From Plasmodium coatneyi (taxonomy: Eukaryota > Apicomplexa > Aconoidasida > Haemosporida > Plasmodiidae), in NCBI RefSeq assembly GCF_001680005.1, contig NC_033564.1, forward strand, positions 1 to 64,000: DNA of 64,000 nucleotides, given 5' to 3'. Shown here in pieces: positions 1-12,827 of the stretch. The first letter of the stretch is position 1. Each line of letters starts with the position of its first letter. Both the position numbers and the translations under genes were made by a program. Under the pieces are notes generated by a model. That model searched no databases. It was not told the origin of the DNA and saw nothing but the letters and a program-made list of their open reading frames with translations.

Positions 1-560
1 AACCCTAAACCCTAAACCCTAAACCCTAAACCCTGAACCCTAAACCCTGAACCCTAAACCCTAAACCCTAACCCTAAACCCTAAAACCCTAAACCCTGAA
101 CCCTAAACCCTAAACCCTAACCCTAAACCCTAACCTAAACCCTAAACCCTAAACCCTGAACCCTAAACCCTAAACCCTGAACCCTAAACCCTGAACCCTG
201 AACCCTAAACCCTGAACCCTAAACCCTAAACCCTAAACCCTAAACCCTAAACCCTGAACCCTAAAAAAAAAAAAAAAAAACCCTGAACCCTAAACCCTGA
301 ACCCTAAACCCTAAACCCTGAACCCTAAACCCTAAACCCTGAACCCTAAACCTAAACCCTGAACCCTAACCCTGCCCTGAACCCTAAACCCTGAACCCTA
401 ACCCTAAACCCCCCCCCTAACCCTAACCCTGAACCCTAAACCCCCTGAACCCTAAACCCCCCCCCCCCTGAACCCTGAACCCTAAACCCTGAACCTGAAC
501 CCTGAACCCTAAACCCTGAACCCTGAACCCTAAACCCTAAACCCTAAAGCCTAAACCCTG
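1..560. repeat. Telomere repeat tract
   Basis: Tandem seven-base units CCCTAAA and CCCTGAA run from base 1. They are the C-strand of the GGGTTTAG/GGGTTCAG repeat of Plasmodium telomeres, so the chromosome end lies at the left of the window. The tract is irregular: six-base units (CCCTAA), C-runs near 409-475 and an A-run near 264-282 interrupt it. The last recognisable units end near 560 (AAAGCCTAAACCCTG), and unique-looking sequence follows. Confidence 0.97.
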
Positions 561-603
561 TTTGTATGCTAGGGAGGAACCTTCTTAGGGGTTGGAAGGA
601 AGG

Positions 604-945
604 ATCATGGTTAGGGGTCGTAGAATGATGTTGTTAGGGGTCGTAGAATGATGTTGTTAGGGGTCGTAGAATGATGTTGTTAGGGGTCGTAAATGATGTT
701 GTTAGGGGTCGTAGAATGATGTTGTTGGGGATGGTAGAATGATGTTGTTGGGGATGGTAGAATGATGTTGCTAGGGTTGTAGAACGATGTTGTTAGGGGT
801 GGTAGAATGATGTTGTTGGGGATGGTAGTATGATGTTGTTAGGGGTCGTAGAATGATGTTGTTAGGGGTCGTAGAATGATGTTGTTAGGGGTCGTAGAAT
901 GATGTTGTTAGGGGTCGTAGAATGATGTCGTTAGGGGTGGTAGAC
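604..945. repeat. 23-bp minisatellite next to the telomere
   Basis: About fifteen tandem copies of a 23-base unit that starts GTTAGGGGTCGTAG and ends AATGATGTT, with variants GTTGGGGATGG and one copy lacking a G. The same unit, with GGTGG instead of GGTCG, forms a second array at about 58741-59085. The array lies directly inside the telomere and upstream of the first SICAvar gene. Confidence 0.93.
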
Positions 946-3026
946 GGACGAAGGTAGAAGGAAAATTCCTGAGGCGATTGTGCAATAGGGTGCACCTGAG
1001 GTAACTGTTAGGATATGAAGAAGTTCGGTTGGCTTAAGAAGAGAGAAGAAAGGAAAAAAGAAGAAAAAAAAAAAGCAGGAAAAAAGAGAGTGTTCACTGT
1101 GTGGGAGTAGGTTAAGGGTGTGGAAGTAGGGTTCAGGGTGTGGGAATAAGGTTTTATTCTGGGGTAGGTAACAACAATATAGTCTGGTATTTAGCCTGAT
1201 AGGGGGAATATTCTTTTTGTTAAGGAAAAAGAAATAAGGCAGGAGCAAAAAGAAAAAGAAAAACGAGAGAAGAAAAAAAAGAAGAAAGAGAAAAAAAGAA
1301 AAAGTGAAGGATGAATGTAAAATGCATATGAAAGCGAGAGAACTGAAGATTGTATGCAAGAATTTTTTTACTTTAGTTTTTTTTTTAGAGAAAAAGAAAA
1401 AATAAATGAAAGAAAATGAAAAAAAAAAAAATAAGGAAAGAAAAGTAAGGGAAAAAAAGTGGGTTCAATGTACGAGAGTAGGATTCCAGGTATAAGAGTA
1501 GGGTTCTAGGTATAGGAGTAGGCTTCCGGGTATAGGACTAGAGTTCATGTTATGGGAATTGTGTTCCGGGTATAGGAGTAGGGTTGCGAGTGTTAGAGTG
1601 TAAGTTCCTGTTATTAGATTGAAGGATTAGGGTAGTTGAGTGTAGATTTCGTGTATTAGAATGAAGCGCTTTAGGGTGTGACAGAAGGTTCAGGTTGCTA
1701 GAGTAGGGTACAAGCTTTTAGAGTAGGGTTAAAGGTGTAGGATTAAGGTTTTTTTCTAGGTTATAAGAAGACCAATATAGCCTGCTACTTCGCTTCTTAG
1801 CGGGGGATGTAAAGAAGGAAGAAAGGAAGAAAACAAGGAAGAAGAGAAGGAGAAAAGGAAGGAGAGTTGTGATGGGTATTAGAATGAAGGTTTCCGAGTA
1901 ATAGAGTAGGATTCAGGGGTGTTAGAATAGGAATGAAGCTGTGAAAATAGGGTACAGTTCGTTAGAGTGAAGGATCCGGGTATGAAAATAGGTTACAGGT
2001 TCTTGGAGTGAAGGTTCAGGGTATTGGAGTGAATGGCTCAGGGTATAAGTGTGAATATTCCGTGTATTAGAGTGAGGGTTCAGGGTATTAGAATGTGGGT
2101 TTGAGGGTGTCAGAGTAGGGTTGAAGATGTAACATTAGGGTTGAGGGTGTTAGATTGAAGGGTTTAGGTTATGGGAGTAGGGTTGAGGGTGTGAGAGTAC
2201 GGTTGAAGATGTGGAAGTAGGGTCGAGGTTGTTAGATTGAAGGGTTTAGGCTATGGGAGTAAGGTTGAGGGTGTGAGTGTAGGGTTCCGTGTATTAGAAT
2301 GAAGGGTTCAATGTATAGGAGTACGATTAAGGAAACGAGGAGGGGGTTCAGGTTGTAGAGGTAGGGTTCAGGGTATTAGTGTGAAGGGGTATTAGAGTGA
2401 AGTTTCCGGGTGTAGAAGTAGGTTTAGCGTTTAGTGTTAGGGTTGAGGGTTTAGTGTTTAGGGTTTAGGCTTTAGGGTTAGTGTTAGGGTTAGGTTCAAG
2501 GTTTAGAGCTTAGGGTTAAGGGTGCAGAAATAGGGTTCCTAGTGTATGAGTGAAGATTCCGGGTAGTAGAATGAAAGATCTGGGTGTGAGAATGAAGGGT
2601 TGTAAGGGTGTGAGAATGAAGGGTTCAGCATGTGAGAGTAGGTTGTACCGTGTATAAATATGATTGCTTTCTAGTTTATTTAAACAACAATATGGCCTGT
2701 TGTTTAATGATTTAAATATGTGCACATGGGAAATAGTGAAATTAAGAAAAATGATTAGGGTAATAAAAAAATGAAGAAAGAAGAGAAAAAGGAACCAAAA
2801 AAAGCGAATGTGAAATATGAAGAATGATGAATTCTGTATTTTTAGAAGTGTCTGCAAAGGAATAACATTATGAATGGCAGAAATGTGTTATGCACATAAT
2901 ACATAATGATGTACTGGTTTTAATTAATGAATAATCATATTATTGTATAATGTGATAAGGATGGAACCAGATGGGAAGTTTAAAGAATTGAAGAAGGGAT
3001 GGTTACAGAAAAAAAAATCACATGGT
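946..3026. other. Degenerate G-rich subtelomeric repeat cassette, 5' flank of SICAvar A
   Basis: No gene is supported here. The + strand carries hundreds of bases of degenerate telomere-like words (AGGGTTCAGGGTGTGAGAGTAGG and relatives) alternating with GA-rich stretches. A block containing TTCTAGGTTATTTGAACAAC-like sequence followed by AATATGGCCTG recurs near 1150, 1755 and 2668. The same block recurs at about 59320, 59762 and 60580 upstream of SICAvar D, so the whole cassette is duplicated. The last 300 bases become AT-rich and probably hold the promoter of SICAvar A. Confidence 0.8.
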
Positions 3027-6000
3027 ATGGGTGACGGCGCAGCCGAGGTATAATAGAATAGTGTGGGATATATATTAACAAATAGTACTTACTTTCATCA
3101 GACTATACTATTCCTCCCCAAGAATAATAAATGTATAATATACAACTAATATATGCGTGTGAATATATTATATTAACATACAGACACAACTAATGAGAGT
3201 AATAGGAAAATGGATTACTGAAATTTTAGGGAATATGACGAAGAAGGATGATGATGACACAATTGCTGAAGCGGGATGCGCGGGGGTGGTCGGAGCAGAG
3301 GACGAGGAAGTATGTAAGTTCATTGTAAGAAATTTATATAAAATAAAGAACGTTAACGGAAGTAAATGTAATCAAGAAAACATTGATAAAGAATTAGAGG
3401 AATATGTACACTGTACAATACTAAACTTTTGGACAACCCAGTATTTATCTTCACATTGCGATAAGGAAAATGTTGTAGATCAGGCATACAATGCATTAAA
3501 TAGTCTAAGCCAATTAAGTCAAGGAGTTCAGTGTTGGGAATGTAAATATGGAGTAATGGATTTTATGGAAGTAAACCAAATACAGATGTTAGGATATGTT
3601 CAGCAGACTATGGAAAAGAAAGGGAATATCATGGGTGTAGTAATTAATGGACAGAAAAAGGAACCATGTCCACTATCAAAACAGCCGAACAATGCTATAT
3701 CCACAGTGTATAATTCGAACAGTAAAAGTATAATGACTTTGGGGAATGGAAAATATCCACTACAAAATGTGATATTCGCTACTGCAACCTCCGTGGGCAA
3801 TCCCTTCCTAATGAAATTACTGAGACATTGGATATTAGCAAGGACTGACGCAGGGGTCTCACAATTAGGGGTAAGGAACTTTATATATAAAACACCGAGT
3901 AGTAGAATAATAATAATATTTTAAAAAATATATATAATCGAAGGAAAGGTGGTTATGTGGGTGGTAGGTGGGTTGTTAGGTGGGTTGTTAGGTGGGTAGT
4001 AGGTGGATTGTTAGGCTGGTGATAGGTGGGTTGTTAGACTGGTGATAGGTGTGTTGTTATGCTGGTGATAGGTGGGTTGTTAGGGGTACTTGTTGGAAGG
4101 AAGATTGTTAGGTGGTAGGGTGGAAGGAAGGTTGTTAGGTGGGTGGTAGGTGGGATGTTAGGTGGGTGGTAGGTGGGATGTTAGGTGGGTGGTAGGTGGG
4201 TGGTAGGTGGGATGTTAGGTGGGTGGTAGGTGGGATGTTAGGTGGGTGGTAGGTGGGTGGTAGGTGGGATGTTAGGTGGGTGGTAGGTGGGTTGTTGGGT
4301 GGCAGGTGGGATGTTAGGTGGGTGGTAGGTGGGTTGGTGGAGGTGGGTGTTGGTGGGTGGTAGGTGGTGGGTTGTTGGGTGGCAGGTGGGTTGTTGGGTG
4401 GTAGGTGTGTTGTTAAGGGTGGTAGGTGGGATGTTAGGTGGGTGGTAGGTGGGATGTTAGGTGGGTGGTAGGTGGGATGTTAGGTGGGTGGTAGGTGGGT
4501 TGTTGGGTGGCAGGTGGGATGTTAGGTGGGTGGTAGGTGGGTTGTTGGGTGGCAGGTGGGATGTTAGGTGGGTGGTAGGTGGGTTGTTGGGTGGTAGGTG
4601 TGTTGTTAAGGGTGGTAGGTGTGTTGTTAAGGGTGGTAGGTGGGATGTTAGGTGGGTGGTAGGTGGGATGTTAGGTGGGTGGTAGGTGGGATGTTAGGTG
4701 GGTGGTAGGTGGGATGTTAGGTGGGTGGTAGGTGGGATGTTAGGTGGGTGGTAGGTGGGATGTTAGGTGGGTGGTAGGTGGGATGTTAGGTGGAAAATGG
4801 TAGGATGGAAGGGAGGTAGTGTTAGGGGTAGAAGGAAGGTTGTCTAAGGAAGGAAGGAACGTGTTTGAGCTGGAAGGATTAGAGGGTCGTATTTAGGGGA
4901 GGAAAACTATATATGTTTACTTACGATAATTCACTCTTATAGGAACTTATATGGAAGGAATTGGAAAAAGTCCTGGAAGACATGATGATAAATATAGATA
5001 GGGATGGGGGGAATGATCAAGGAACGTGTTCCACGTTGGGGGGCGACAACAAGCACTTGGAAAAACAGTTATGTAAATTATTATTAAGGATATCCTTCTG
5101 GATGGATGGTTTTGTGCAGAAGCATAAAAAGGGGGTGGCAGACAGCATAGGGTCCTTCGAATGGGTAAAAAGGGCGGATGTAACAGAACAAAAAGAAAAG
5201 GAACTACAATCTTATTTCAGATGTCTAGTAGGAAATGTGGCTATAATGAAAATGTTGGGAGAACATTGCAACATAGAAGAAGTAGCACCATTAGTTAAAG
5301 AGAAAAGGGATTATTTCAGGACAAGTCAGGGTATGAGTGGTGGGAATGAATTCTGTAAGAACGTGGATTTCGGAAGTTTAATATTGGGAAAGAAGTTAAT
5401 ATGGAGTGAAGTTCAGACGTGGATAGATAATTATGAACGGGATAAAATTGGTTATCAAGCATTAGGGGCTGTGACGGCAGGGCAAACTGCTCTGCACCTA
5501 AGAAAGATCGAAGGTAATGAGAATTGCCCAGGGAAGGACGCAAAGAAAAGGAAGAAAGCTGCGCGCAAAGCACTTGGAATTTTAGGAATAACAGTCCCCG
5601 ACGACGATAAAGACTTGGTTATAGGGGCAGTCAGTGACATTTCGCCGAAGGATGTTCTGCAACAAATTTTGCAGGCGGGCCACGATGTACTGCTTCCACA
5701 CAGAGCAGGAAGTAAAGAAGACGCAGATGACAAGGAATTGACGCAAAGTTTACAGACAGCCATGGAACAAGTAATACAGAAGTTCGAACGACCAACCACC
5801 CCACCACAAGCAGCAGTAACAAGAAAGTCTCAAGACAAACCATGTGTAAGTTCCCATGTTCCCCCCATATCTTCCTTCTATGTTCCTTCCTCTATGTGTG
5901 TCTTTTTAAAATTTAAGAAGAAATTTAAAGGGAAAGAAATGGAAAGAAAGAAATGGAAAGAAAGAAATGGAAAGAAAGAAATGGAACGAATAAAAAAGAA

Positions 6001-8526
6001 AGCAAAGGAAAAAAAAGAAAAGGAATAAGATAGAACGAGGAAGGAAGAGAAATGGATGTAGAATTATGAAGTGAAAAGTAGGGGGCGGAGGGGTCGTGGA
6101 AAAAAATTATATATATATATAGAAATATTCTTCCGTTTCTTATTCTTCTTTCTTTTCTTTTACAATATAGAAAATAGAGGAGAAGGATATAAAGAAGATG
6201 CTCAGAGAATTAGCAGATTACTTAAGGGTTGATAGAGACGGAATTCAAAGGAAGTGTGCTAATCTTGAAGCGCAGGGAGGTCAAAATGTACATAATGTTA
6301 AGAAAATTTGCAAAACCTTAATAAAAGTAGGATATTGGATGAAAGGGGAGGGAAATTGGTGGAAGAACAAAGATAAGAGTAAGGATGAGAACAGGAAGGA
6401 AGCAGAGAAATATGTGAAGTGCATAATGGGGAATGCAATTATAAAGATGTTACGTGAGGGTAAATGTAAGATGAAGGAAATTGACAATGCTGTGTTAAAG
6501 GCTTTAAAAGAAATTAAGGGTTCATTAGACGGGGAAAATGGGAGTCCGAATTGTGGAAAGAATGTTAGCGGGTGTACAGCACCTGAGGAGAGAATGATTA
6601 AGCAGCAAGCGGAAGAATGGGTAGTAAGGAAGGGCGATGGAATGCCATGGGGGGATATAATAATTTCTTGGAAATTAACGTGTCCCGAAGAACCAAATCA
6701 AGGAAAGAAAGCAGATACAGTTCCTGATTCAAGTAAAGCAGGTAAGTCTACAACTCCAAACTGTGATGGTAATGAAGGCGTAGATGGTGGTCCAGATGCA
6801 GCGGAAGCATGTCTCCCTCTTGACGGCGATGTGCCACCAACGGAAACATCCGCTGCTCTTCCTGATGAAAAGTTTGAAGCCGATAACATGGGAGGTGTTG
6901 TTGGTGCTCCAGGTAGTCAAATAGGTGAGACCACTGTAGCTAAAGGTACGACTAAATTATCTTCCGAACCAATTTCTACTTCCGCTTCTACAGATCCAAC
7001 CCCCCGGTCTCCAAACACTGGTGACACAAGCACAGACACTCAGAATCCCTCGCATACTTCTCCCGGATCTGCCAAACCTGCTGCAGCCTCCGCTTCAACT
7101 CCTCCACATGATCCTCAAGAAACTGCTGCTGCCGGAGGTGAACTAGGTTCTGGGGGTGCCAGTGCCAGTCCTGACACCCCTCCTGCTCCAGCCGCAGGTG
7201 TTAGCAAGAAAGGGATCATCCCTTCCGACCTCCTTACTTCATACCTTCCTACCATTCCTGTGTTCCTTGGTCTTTGTGCTATGAGTTATCTCCTTTTGAA
7301 GGTAAGAAAAAAAAGTTTAATGAAAGAAAAGAAAGAAAAAAAAGAAGAAAAACATTATTATTAGAATAAAAAAAAAAAGAGGGAAAAAAGAAGGAAGGCA
7401 AAAAAAGGGAAAGAAAAAAAAAAAAGAAAAAAATTAGTATTAGAAGAAAAGAAGAAGGAATGTAAAAAAAAGAAGTTAAAAAAAAGAAAGAATAAGGTTC
7501 CGGATTGAGGGTGAAGAAAAGGTTAAAGGAAGGAAGTGAAGTTAAGGTTCCGCGTTTCAGTGTATGTAGGATTTCGCATTTTAGGTGTGTGTGTGTGTAG
7601 GATTTCACATTTTAGGTGTGTGCGTATGGGGTTTGGCATTTTAGGGGTGTGCTTGTAGGATTTCGCATTTTAGGGTTGTGTGTGTGTAGGATTTCGCATT
7701 TTAGGGATGTGTATGTGTAGGATTTCGCATTTTAGGTGTGTGTGTATAGGGTTTGACATTTTAGGGGTGTGTTTTTAGGATTTCGGATTTTAGGGTGTAT
7801 GTGTAGGGTTTCGCATTTTAGGGGTGTATGTGTAGGATTTTACACTTTGGTTTGAAGTAGTAATTACTGTTGCATGTGAACAAACATTTCACACCCCTAT
7901 TAAAGAATCATTTTTTTCCCTTTTTTTTTTTTTTGTAGTATTTTGCCTTGCTTGGTAAGAGAAGAAAACGTTACAGAAGAGCGCATCAAGTACGTGGTCC
8001 CTCCTTAGAACAGCAGATTTTTCAACATGTGGAGCAACCTGGTCCACGTGAATATTACATTGTAAAGGAGCCAAAACCACGTTCTACGTCTATAAAAAGG
8101 AGGAAAAAACGTTCTGGTTACCGCATGATTATTGATATTCATTTAGAAGTCTTAGACGAATGTCAAAAAGGGGACGTCCATTCGACGAAGGAAGACTTTT
8201 TTGAAATTTTGGTTCAAGAATACATTGGAAGTGAGTTCATAAAAGAAGAACATGTTCCAAGTTTAGATTCCTGGTTTATGGAGGAAGACTTTCTTCCTAT
8301 GGAGGGTGTTCCTAAGGGACAGGTTCGAAGTTCAGATTCCGGGTTTAGGGAGGAAGACTTTTTTTCTAAGGAATGTGTTCCTAGGGTTGATGTGCCTAAG
8401 GAAGATGTCCCTAAAGAACAGGTTCCAGGTTCAGATTCTGAGTGTAGGGTTGATGTTCCCAAGGAACAACTTCCTGAGGAATGGCTCCCTAAGGAACAGG
8501 TTCCATGTTCAGATTCCGGGTTTTAG
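3027..8526 (+). CDS. SICAvar A: SICA-type variant surface antigen, five exons
   Basis: Proposed exons are 3027-3047, 3184-3870, 4943-5845, 6171-7301 and 7939-8526. All join in phase 0 with GT-AG boundaries and give about 1,109 residues. Exon 1 encodes MGDGAAE. Exon 2 is a cysteine-rich domain (CKFIVRNLY, HCTILNFW, CWECKYG). Exons 3 and 4 are SICA-type cysteine-rich domains starting with an IWKEL/KDIKKM-like motif and containing C-x-VGN or C-x-MGN followed by a conserved MLG/MLR segment. Exon 4 runs on into a Pro/Ser/Thr-rich stalk and a membrane span near its end (TIPVFLGLCAMSYLLLK). The last exon encodes a basic tail with RMIIDIHLEVLDEC and VPKEQVP repeats, matching the SICA C-terminal inner domain. 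SICAvar products sit on the infected red-cell surface in P. knowlesi. This gene is short for the family, which often has many domain exons. A donor-like GGTAAGT at 6741 could mark a further intron inside exon 4. Confidence 0.88.
3940..4800. repeat. 23-bp minisatellite filling intron 2 of SICAvar A
   Basis: Tandem and partly scrambled copies of a 23-base unit built from GGTGGGATGTTA and GGTGGGTGGTA, with variants GGTGGGTTGTT and GGTGGCAGG. It occupies most of the intron between 3871 and 4942. An open frame at 4461-4685 is only a translation of this repeat. Confidence 0.92.
7555..7850. repeat. GT-rich repeat in the last intron of SICAvar A
   Basis: About nine imperfect copies of a 28-30 base unit containing AGGATTTCGCATTTTAGG followed by GTGTGTGTGT. 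The copies lie between the transmembrane exon and the cytoplasmic exon. The same unit occupies the same intron of SICAvar B (25970-26095) and SICAvar C (56805-56935). Confidence 0.92.
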
Positions 8527-9361
8527 GGAAGGAAGACTTTGTTCCGAAGGAACAGGTCCAATGTTCAGATTTCTGATTTAGGAAAGGAAGACTTTATTCC
8601 TAAGGAATGTGTTCCAAAGGAAGATATTCCAAAGGGAAATGTCCCTAAGGAACAGGTTCCAAGTTTATATTCCGGGTTTACGGTGGAAGATTTTGTTCTT
8701 GCGAAAGGTGTTCCTAAGAAATGTGTTCCAGAGGAACAGGTTCCAAGTTCAGATTTCGGGTTTTAGGGTGTAGTAATTATTTTTTCTTTTTTTTTTTTTT
8801 TTTGCGTTTTGTGTTGTATGAACATGTTTACATGTTCAATGTGTGGTCAATATAAGCGAGGAAAAATTTTTTTTTCACATTATTTTAATTTGTTTGCAAC
8901 TTTTTAATTTAAAATTCAAAATGTTAAATTTTTTGGGGGGTTATTTTTTTTACGTTAATAATCCTTTTTTTACTTTAAATATTTTTTTGAAGAGGTAAGC
9001 ACCTTCCTTTTTTTTTATTTTTTTTCTTCTTTCGCGCCCCTTTCTGGGAGCATTCTTTCCTTGATGCAATTGCTTATACATAAAAATGAAGGAACGAAAA
9101 AAGAGAAGCAGAAAAGAATAGAAAGTGACGGAAAAAAAATAAAAAGATGAGGCCAAAAAAGAAGGAAGGTGTAAAGAAGGAAAGAAAGAAAAGGAAGGGG
9201 AAAGAAGGAAAGGGAAAGAAAGGAAGAATTGTCATTTTTGCTTCTTTACATTGTATGAACTATGAGCACTTTTTTAAGTTCCCTTCCGCCCTTCCGAAGG
9301 GATGGGGAAAGGAAGGGAAGGAAGAACATTTCCCTTCCATCCCCTTCCCTTCCTTCAGGTG
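8527..9361. other. Tail-to-tail spacer between SICAvar A and KIR-1
   Basis: The sequence just after the SICAvar A stop (8527-8766) is still made of the VPKEQVPSSDSGF-type repeat, but shifted into another frame. It reads as a decayed extension of the coding repeat and ends in another GGGTTTTAG. From 8780 on there are T-runs and GA-rich stretches. A block near 9240-9300 (TTTACATTGTATGAAC ... CCTTCCGCCCTTCC) resembles sequence beside other KIR tails at about 27363 and 58155. No further gene is seen. Confidence 0.7.
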
Positions 9362-11447
9362 TTACATGTTCTGATAACCTACCATCCCGCGACCCCCATT
9401 ATTTTTTCTTCCTTTTGGTTGTCCTATGTAGGAAGCAGGACGAACGGTAGAATTGTCTATTGTGGAACTTGTTTCCGAACTTGTTGTGAAGTCCACTATG
9501 GAAGCTTCCGTTAATGTGTCCATTTCGTGTCCAATTGTTCTTTTTCTTCTTGTGTTGCTTCTTCCTCCATTTCCAGAAAAATTGTTACCAAACCAAGAAG
9601 ACCATGGTTTATACTGAAGGGAAGGAAGGAAAGAAAGGTTGTTAGGGCAGTGGAAGCAACGTTGTTAGGTGGGTTGTTAGGTGGTTGGTGGAAAGAAGTA
9701 GGGTTTATGGAAGGATGGTCTAAGGAAGGAAAGGAAGGAAGAATGGGTCTAAGGAAAAGGAAAGCAATGTCTAAGGAGGAAGGAAAGGAGTGTCTAAGGA
9801 AGAAAAGTAGGAAAAGGATCTAAGGAGGGAAGAAAGGAAAGGAAGGTCTAAGGAAGGTCTAAGGAAGGGAGGGTCTTACGGGGGGAAGAGAGGAAAAGGG
9901 TCTAAGGAGAGAAGGAAAGAAGGGGTCTTAGGAGGAGGAGGAGTAAAGGAAGGTACTTCCTAAGGAATATAAGGTTGTTAGGGGGTGAAAGGAAGGGATG
10001 TTAGGGGTGGTGGTAGGTTGATGGAAGGTTGTTAGGTGGTAGGTGGGTTCTTAAGGTGGTGGAAGGAAGGTTGTTAGGTGGTAGGTGGGTTGTTAGGGTG
10101 GTGGAAGGGAAGGTTGTTAGGGGTGGTAGGTGGAAAGAAGGCCGGTCCTAGCAAGGAAGGAAACGTAGGTCTAAGAAGGAGGAAGGGTCTAAAGAATGAG
10201 GAAGGAAGGGAAGGAAGGGAAGGAAGGAAAGGAAGGGATCTAAGGACGGAAGGAAGGATGGGCTCTAGGGAAGGAAGAGAAAGGAAGGGATGTCTAAGGA
10301 AGGAGGAAGGGGAGAATATACTACTAGGTGTGGTAGTATTTTAATTATAACTTTACCTTATACAATAAGAAGGGAGTGACTGTCATTCCGAGTGTGCCAA
10401 ATATAGAAGAAAGGGAAGATGTTGTTTTAGCTGCACGGACTGCTTCACTTAAGTGTGCCTCTGTTTTGGAGGCGGCTAATTTTGCTTCGCGTTTTATTAT
10501 TTCTTGAGCTTTTTGTAATGCATCTTCCAAATCTGATAATTCCTTTTGAAGGTCTTCCTTACGTAGATTCCAGAAGTTTTTACAATAATCATCAGAGTTA
10601 TTGTTGGTTGTGCAATATGTTGTCATTGCTTCTTTTGCTGCTTTGACTTTGTCAAAGTAATTTCTACATTTCTCAGCATCCAAAGGCGTGCCATTCCATA
10701 AGAGCGTTCGTAGAGCCGTATGGTCATACAGGAATTCGAATAGTGTTTTTCTATGAGTGAAAGGTCCTTTTTCAATATTCTCAGTGCAAATAAGTTTACA
10801 TCCATGATTCTTATATTTTTCCTTTATTAACATACAAATAGAATTTAGATTGCTCCTGATTCGGTCAGGTTTAGGATCCCTATATAATTTTTCCCCTATC
10901 CAAAAGTATAGAAACCAGCAGCGTTTATTATTGAGCAAATACTCATTTTCCTTATACATGTTGTCCACATAACACACTCCTTCTTTAATTGTATTAATAT
11001 AATTCTTCACATTAGAACCGTCCAACTTACTAATTGTATCTAAAACTGTCTTTATATTTGCGACGATTTTATCTGCACAGTTCCCGGTGCACGTATCATC
11101 ACATTTTTTTGTGCTTCCTTTTTGGAATTCATTATAGAAATCAATCCATGAAGGTAACTCCTGTAAATGCTGGTCCTGCGAAGATGTATAATTGTTGGCA
11201 GAAGAACAGAAGGATTGGAATATGCATATGTATATATATGTACATATGTATATAGGTATGTGTATTCGCCCCTCTCACACATACACATTCCTTCCTCCCA
11301 CACACACATTCCTTCCACCAACCACCCGTAACAACCTGCCTTCCTCTCACACACACCTTCTTCATACATATTCCTTCCCCCTATATTTCGACTCCCTAGT
11401 ATTTTTTCTGCCTATTTTTTTTTTTTTTTCCTTACCGATGATGACAT
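9362..11447 (-). CDS. KIR-1: PIR/KIR protein, SICA-linked subclass
   Basis: Proposed exons on the minus strand are 11436-11447 (MSSS), 10357-11160 and 9362-9613, all phase 0, giving about 355 residues. Exon 2 opens with ELPSW. It carries the PIR core (CWFLYFWIGEKLY, then RKTLFEFLYD and YCKNFW), then an alanine/lysine/glutamate-rich heptad-like stalk (AQEIIKREAKLAASKTEA) and the membrane span ending TPFLLYK. Exon 3 encodes a tail starting YKPWSSWFGN and ending GYQNM. The family matches Plasmodium Vir/PIR domains, which are variant proteins exported to the infected cell. The final intron (9614-10356) is a G-rich minisatellite. The gene converges on SICAvar A. Stalk, tail and intron type are shared with KIR-5. 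Confidence 0.9.
9640..10335. repeat. Degenerate G-rich minisatellite in the last intron of KIR-1
   Basis: Imperfect copies of GGTTGTTAGGTGGTAGGTGG mixed with AAGGAAGGTCTAAGGAAGG-type purine-rich units. They fill the intron between the transmembrane exon and the tail exon. Open frames on the + strand here (9527-9823, 10078-10344) are repeat translations. Confidence 0.88.
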
Positions 11448-12827
11448 GCTTTATATGTGTATATTTCTATATATATGATGTTTATGTTATGGTGTGTGTT
11501 GTATATATTTTTCTTCTCTTTTGTTGTTGTTGTATATATGTATGTATAATGTGAATTTTTATATATATGTTATATATAAAATGTGTTTGCTTATTTTTCC
11601 ACAACACATATATATATGTATTCATACATTCTATATAAAAAAGGTGAAGGAAGAAATAGTGTAAATTTTTATTTCCTCTTTTTTTTTAAGTAGGAACTTT
11701 TAGTATGTAATATTTATTCATTTGTGCTTTTAATTGTTATTATTTTTAAAAGGGGAAGGGGGTTAGGGGTGTTAGGGTGGGAAGAAGAAAGGTTGTTAGC
11801 TGGGTGGTATAATGGAAGGAAGGTTTTTCATTAAAAAAATATTTGTTAAAGCACATGTGTACCAGCACATTTTAAAATTAATGTGTGCTCTCTATTGTTA
11901 TTATTTTTAAAAGAAGGAGGGATAGGAGTGTTCATTAGTAAAAATTCTTAACATACATAGGTACATCCTCCTGCTTCTTTTCCCCCTTTTTAAAATTAAT
12001 GTGTGCTTTCTATTGTAGCTGCTGCGCTTGGAGGAAGGGGAACGGGAAGAGTGGTCGTTGTTTTGTTCATTTAAAGAAATATTTGTCATCACATGTATAT
12101 ATTGTATAGTATAGTGTATACATCATGTGTATATATATGGAAAGAGCGTTTCTTCTTTTTTTTTTTTTTTTTCTCCTCCTCTGGCATACTTTGAACATTT
12201 TGCACATTTCATTCACATATTTATTTACACTATTCACATATTTATTTACACTATTCACATATTTACATGCTCATACTTTACTATTCACATAATTTACTAT
12301 TCACATATATTTATACTATTCACATATTTGTACATTCACATATATTTACACATTCAATATGTATTAGTACACTTTTGAAGTAACTCCAATATTTTTTTTT
12401 TTTTTTTTTTTTTTTTGATCGTTGGTTAATAATAATAATTTTTTTGTATTTTTTCTTCTCTTCCTTTTTTGTATTGCATCAAAGTGTTTACATTGTTCAT
12501 GTGTGGTCAATAAAAGCGGAAAAGAAAGGAAATTTTTCTTACTTTATTTTGACTTGTTTGATCAACTTCTTTTTAATTCTATTCATTTGTTTGCAAACTT
12601 TTTTTTTTACTGAAAATTCAAAGTGCTTCCTTCATTCTTTACTTAAGTCTTTACCCTTATAAGTTTTTTCTTTCCTTTTTTTTTTTAAATATATTTATGT
12701 GCACATGTGTACAAAAAATTTTCTTCTTCCTTCCTTCGGCACATTCCATACCCCCCCAAAAGTGGTTCTTTGTTGTTCCTTCGGTATAATTCATTACAGT
12801 TGCTGAGGTTGGACATTCATTCAATGT
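11448..12827. other. AT-rich spacer between KIR-1 and KIR-2
   Basis: No gene is supported. It contains a short G-rich remnant at 11755-11830, tandem TATTCACATATTTATTTACA units at about 12205-12360, and long T-runs. From about 12400 to 12790 the sequence resembles the 3' flank of SICAvar A (GTGTTTACATTGTTCATGTG then GTCAATAAAAGCGG, compare about 8820-8860). This looks like a leftover SICAvar 3' end facing the KIR-2 tail. Confidence 0.6.

Noticed and set aside
264..282. A-run within the telomere as a meaningful insertion
   Set aside because: It is as likely to be a sequencing or assembly artefact; no structure around it supports a function.
604..945. The tandem arrays as CRISPR
   Set aside because: Units are contiguous with no spacers, and the genome is eukaryotic.
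931..1359. Minus-strand open frame of 142 codons rich in Phe and Leu
   Set aside because: It is the complement of purine-rich repeat sequence and has no family motif or splice context.
4461..4685. Gly/Trp/Val repeat protein on +
   Set aside because: It is a translation of the 23-bp minisatellite inside intron 2 of SICAvar A.
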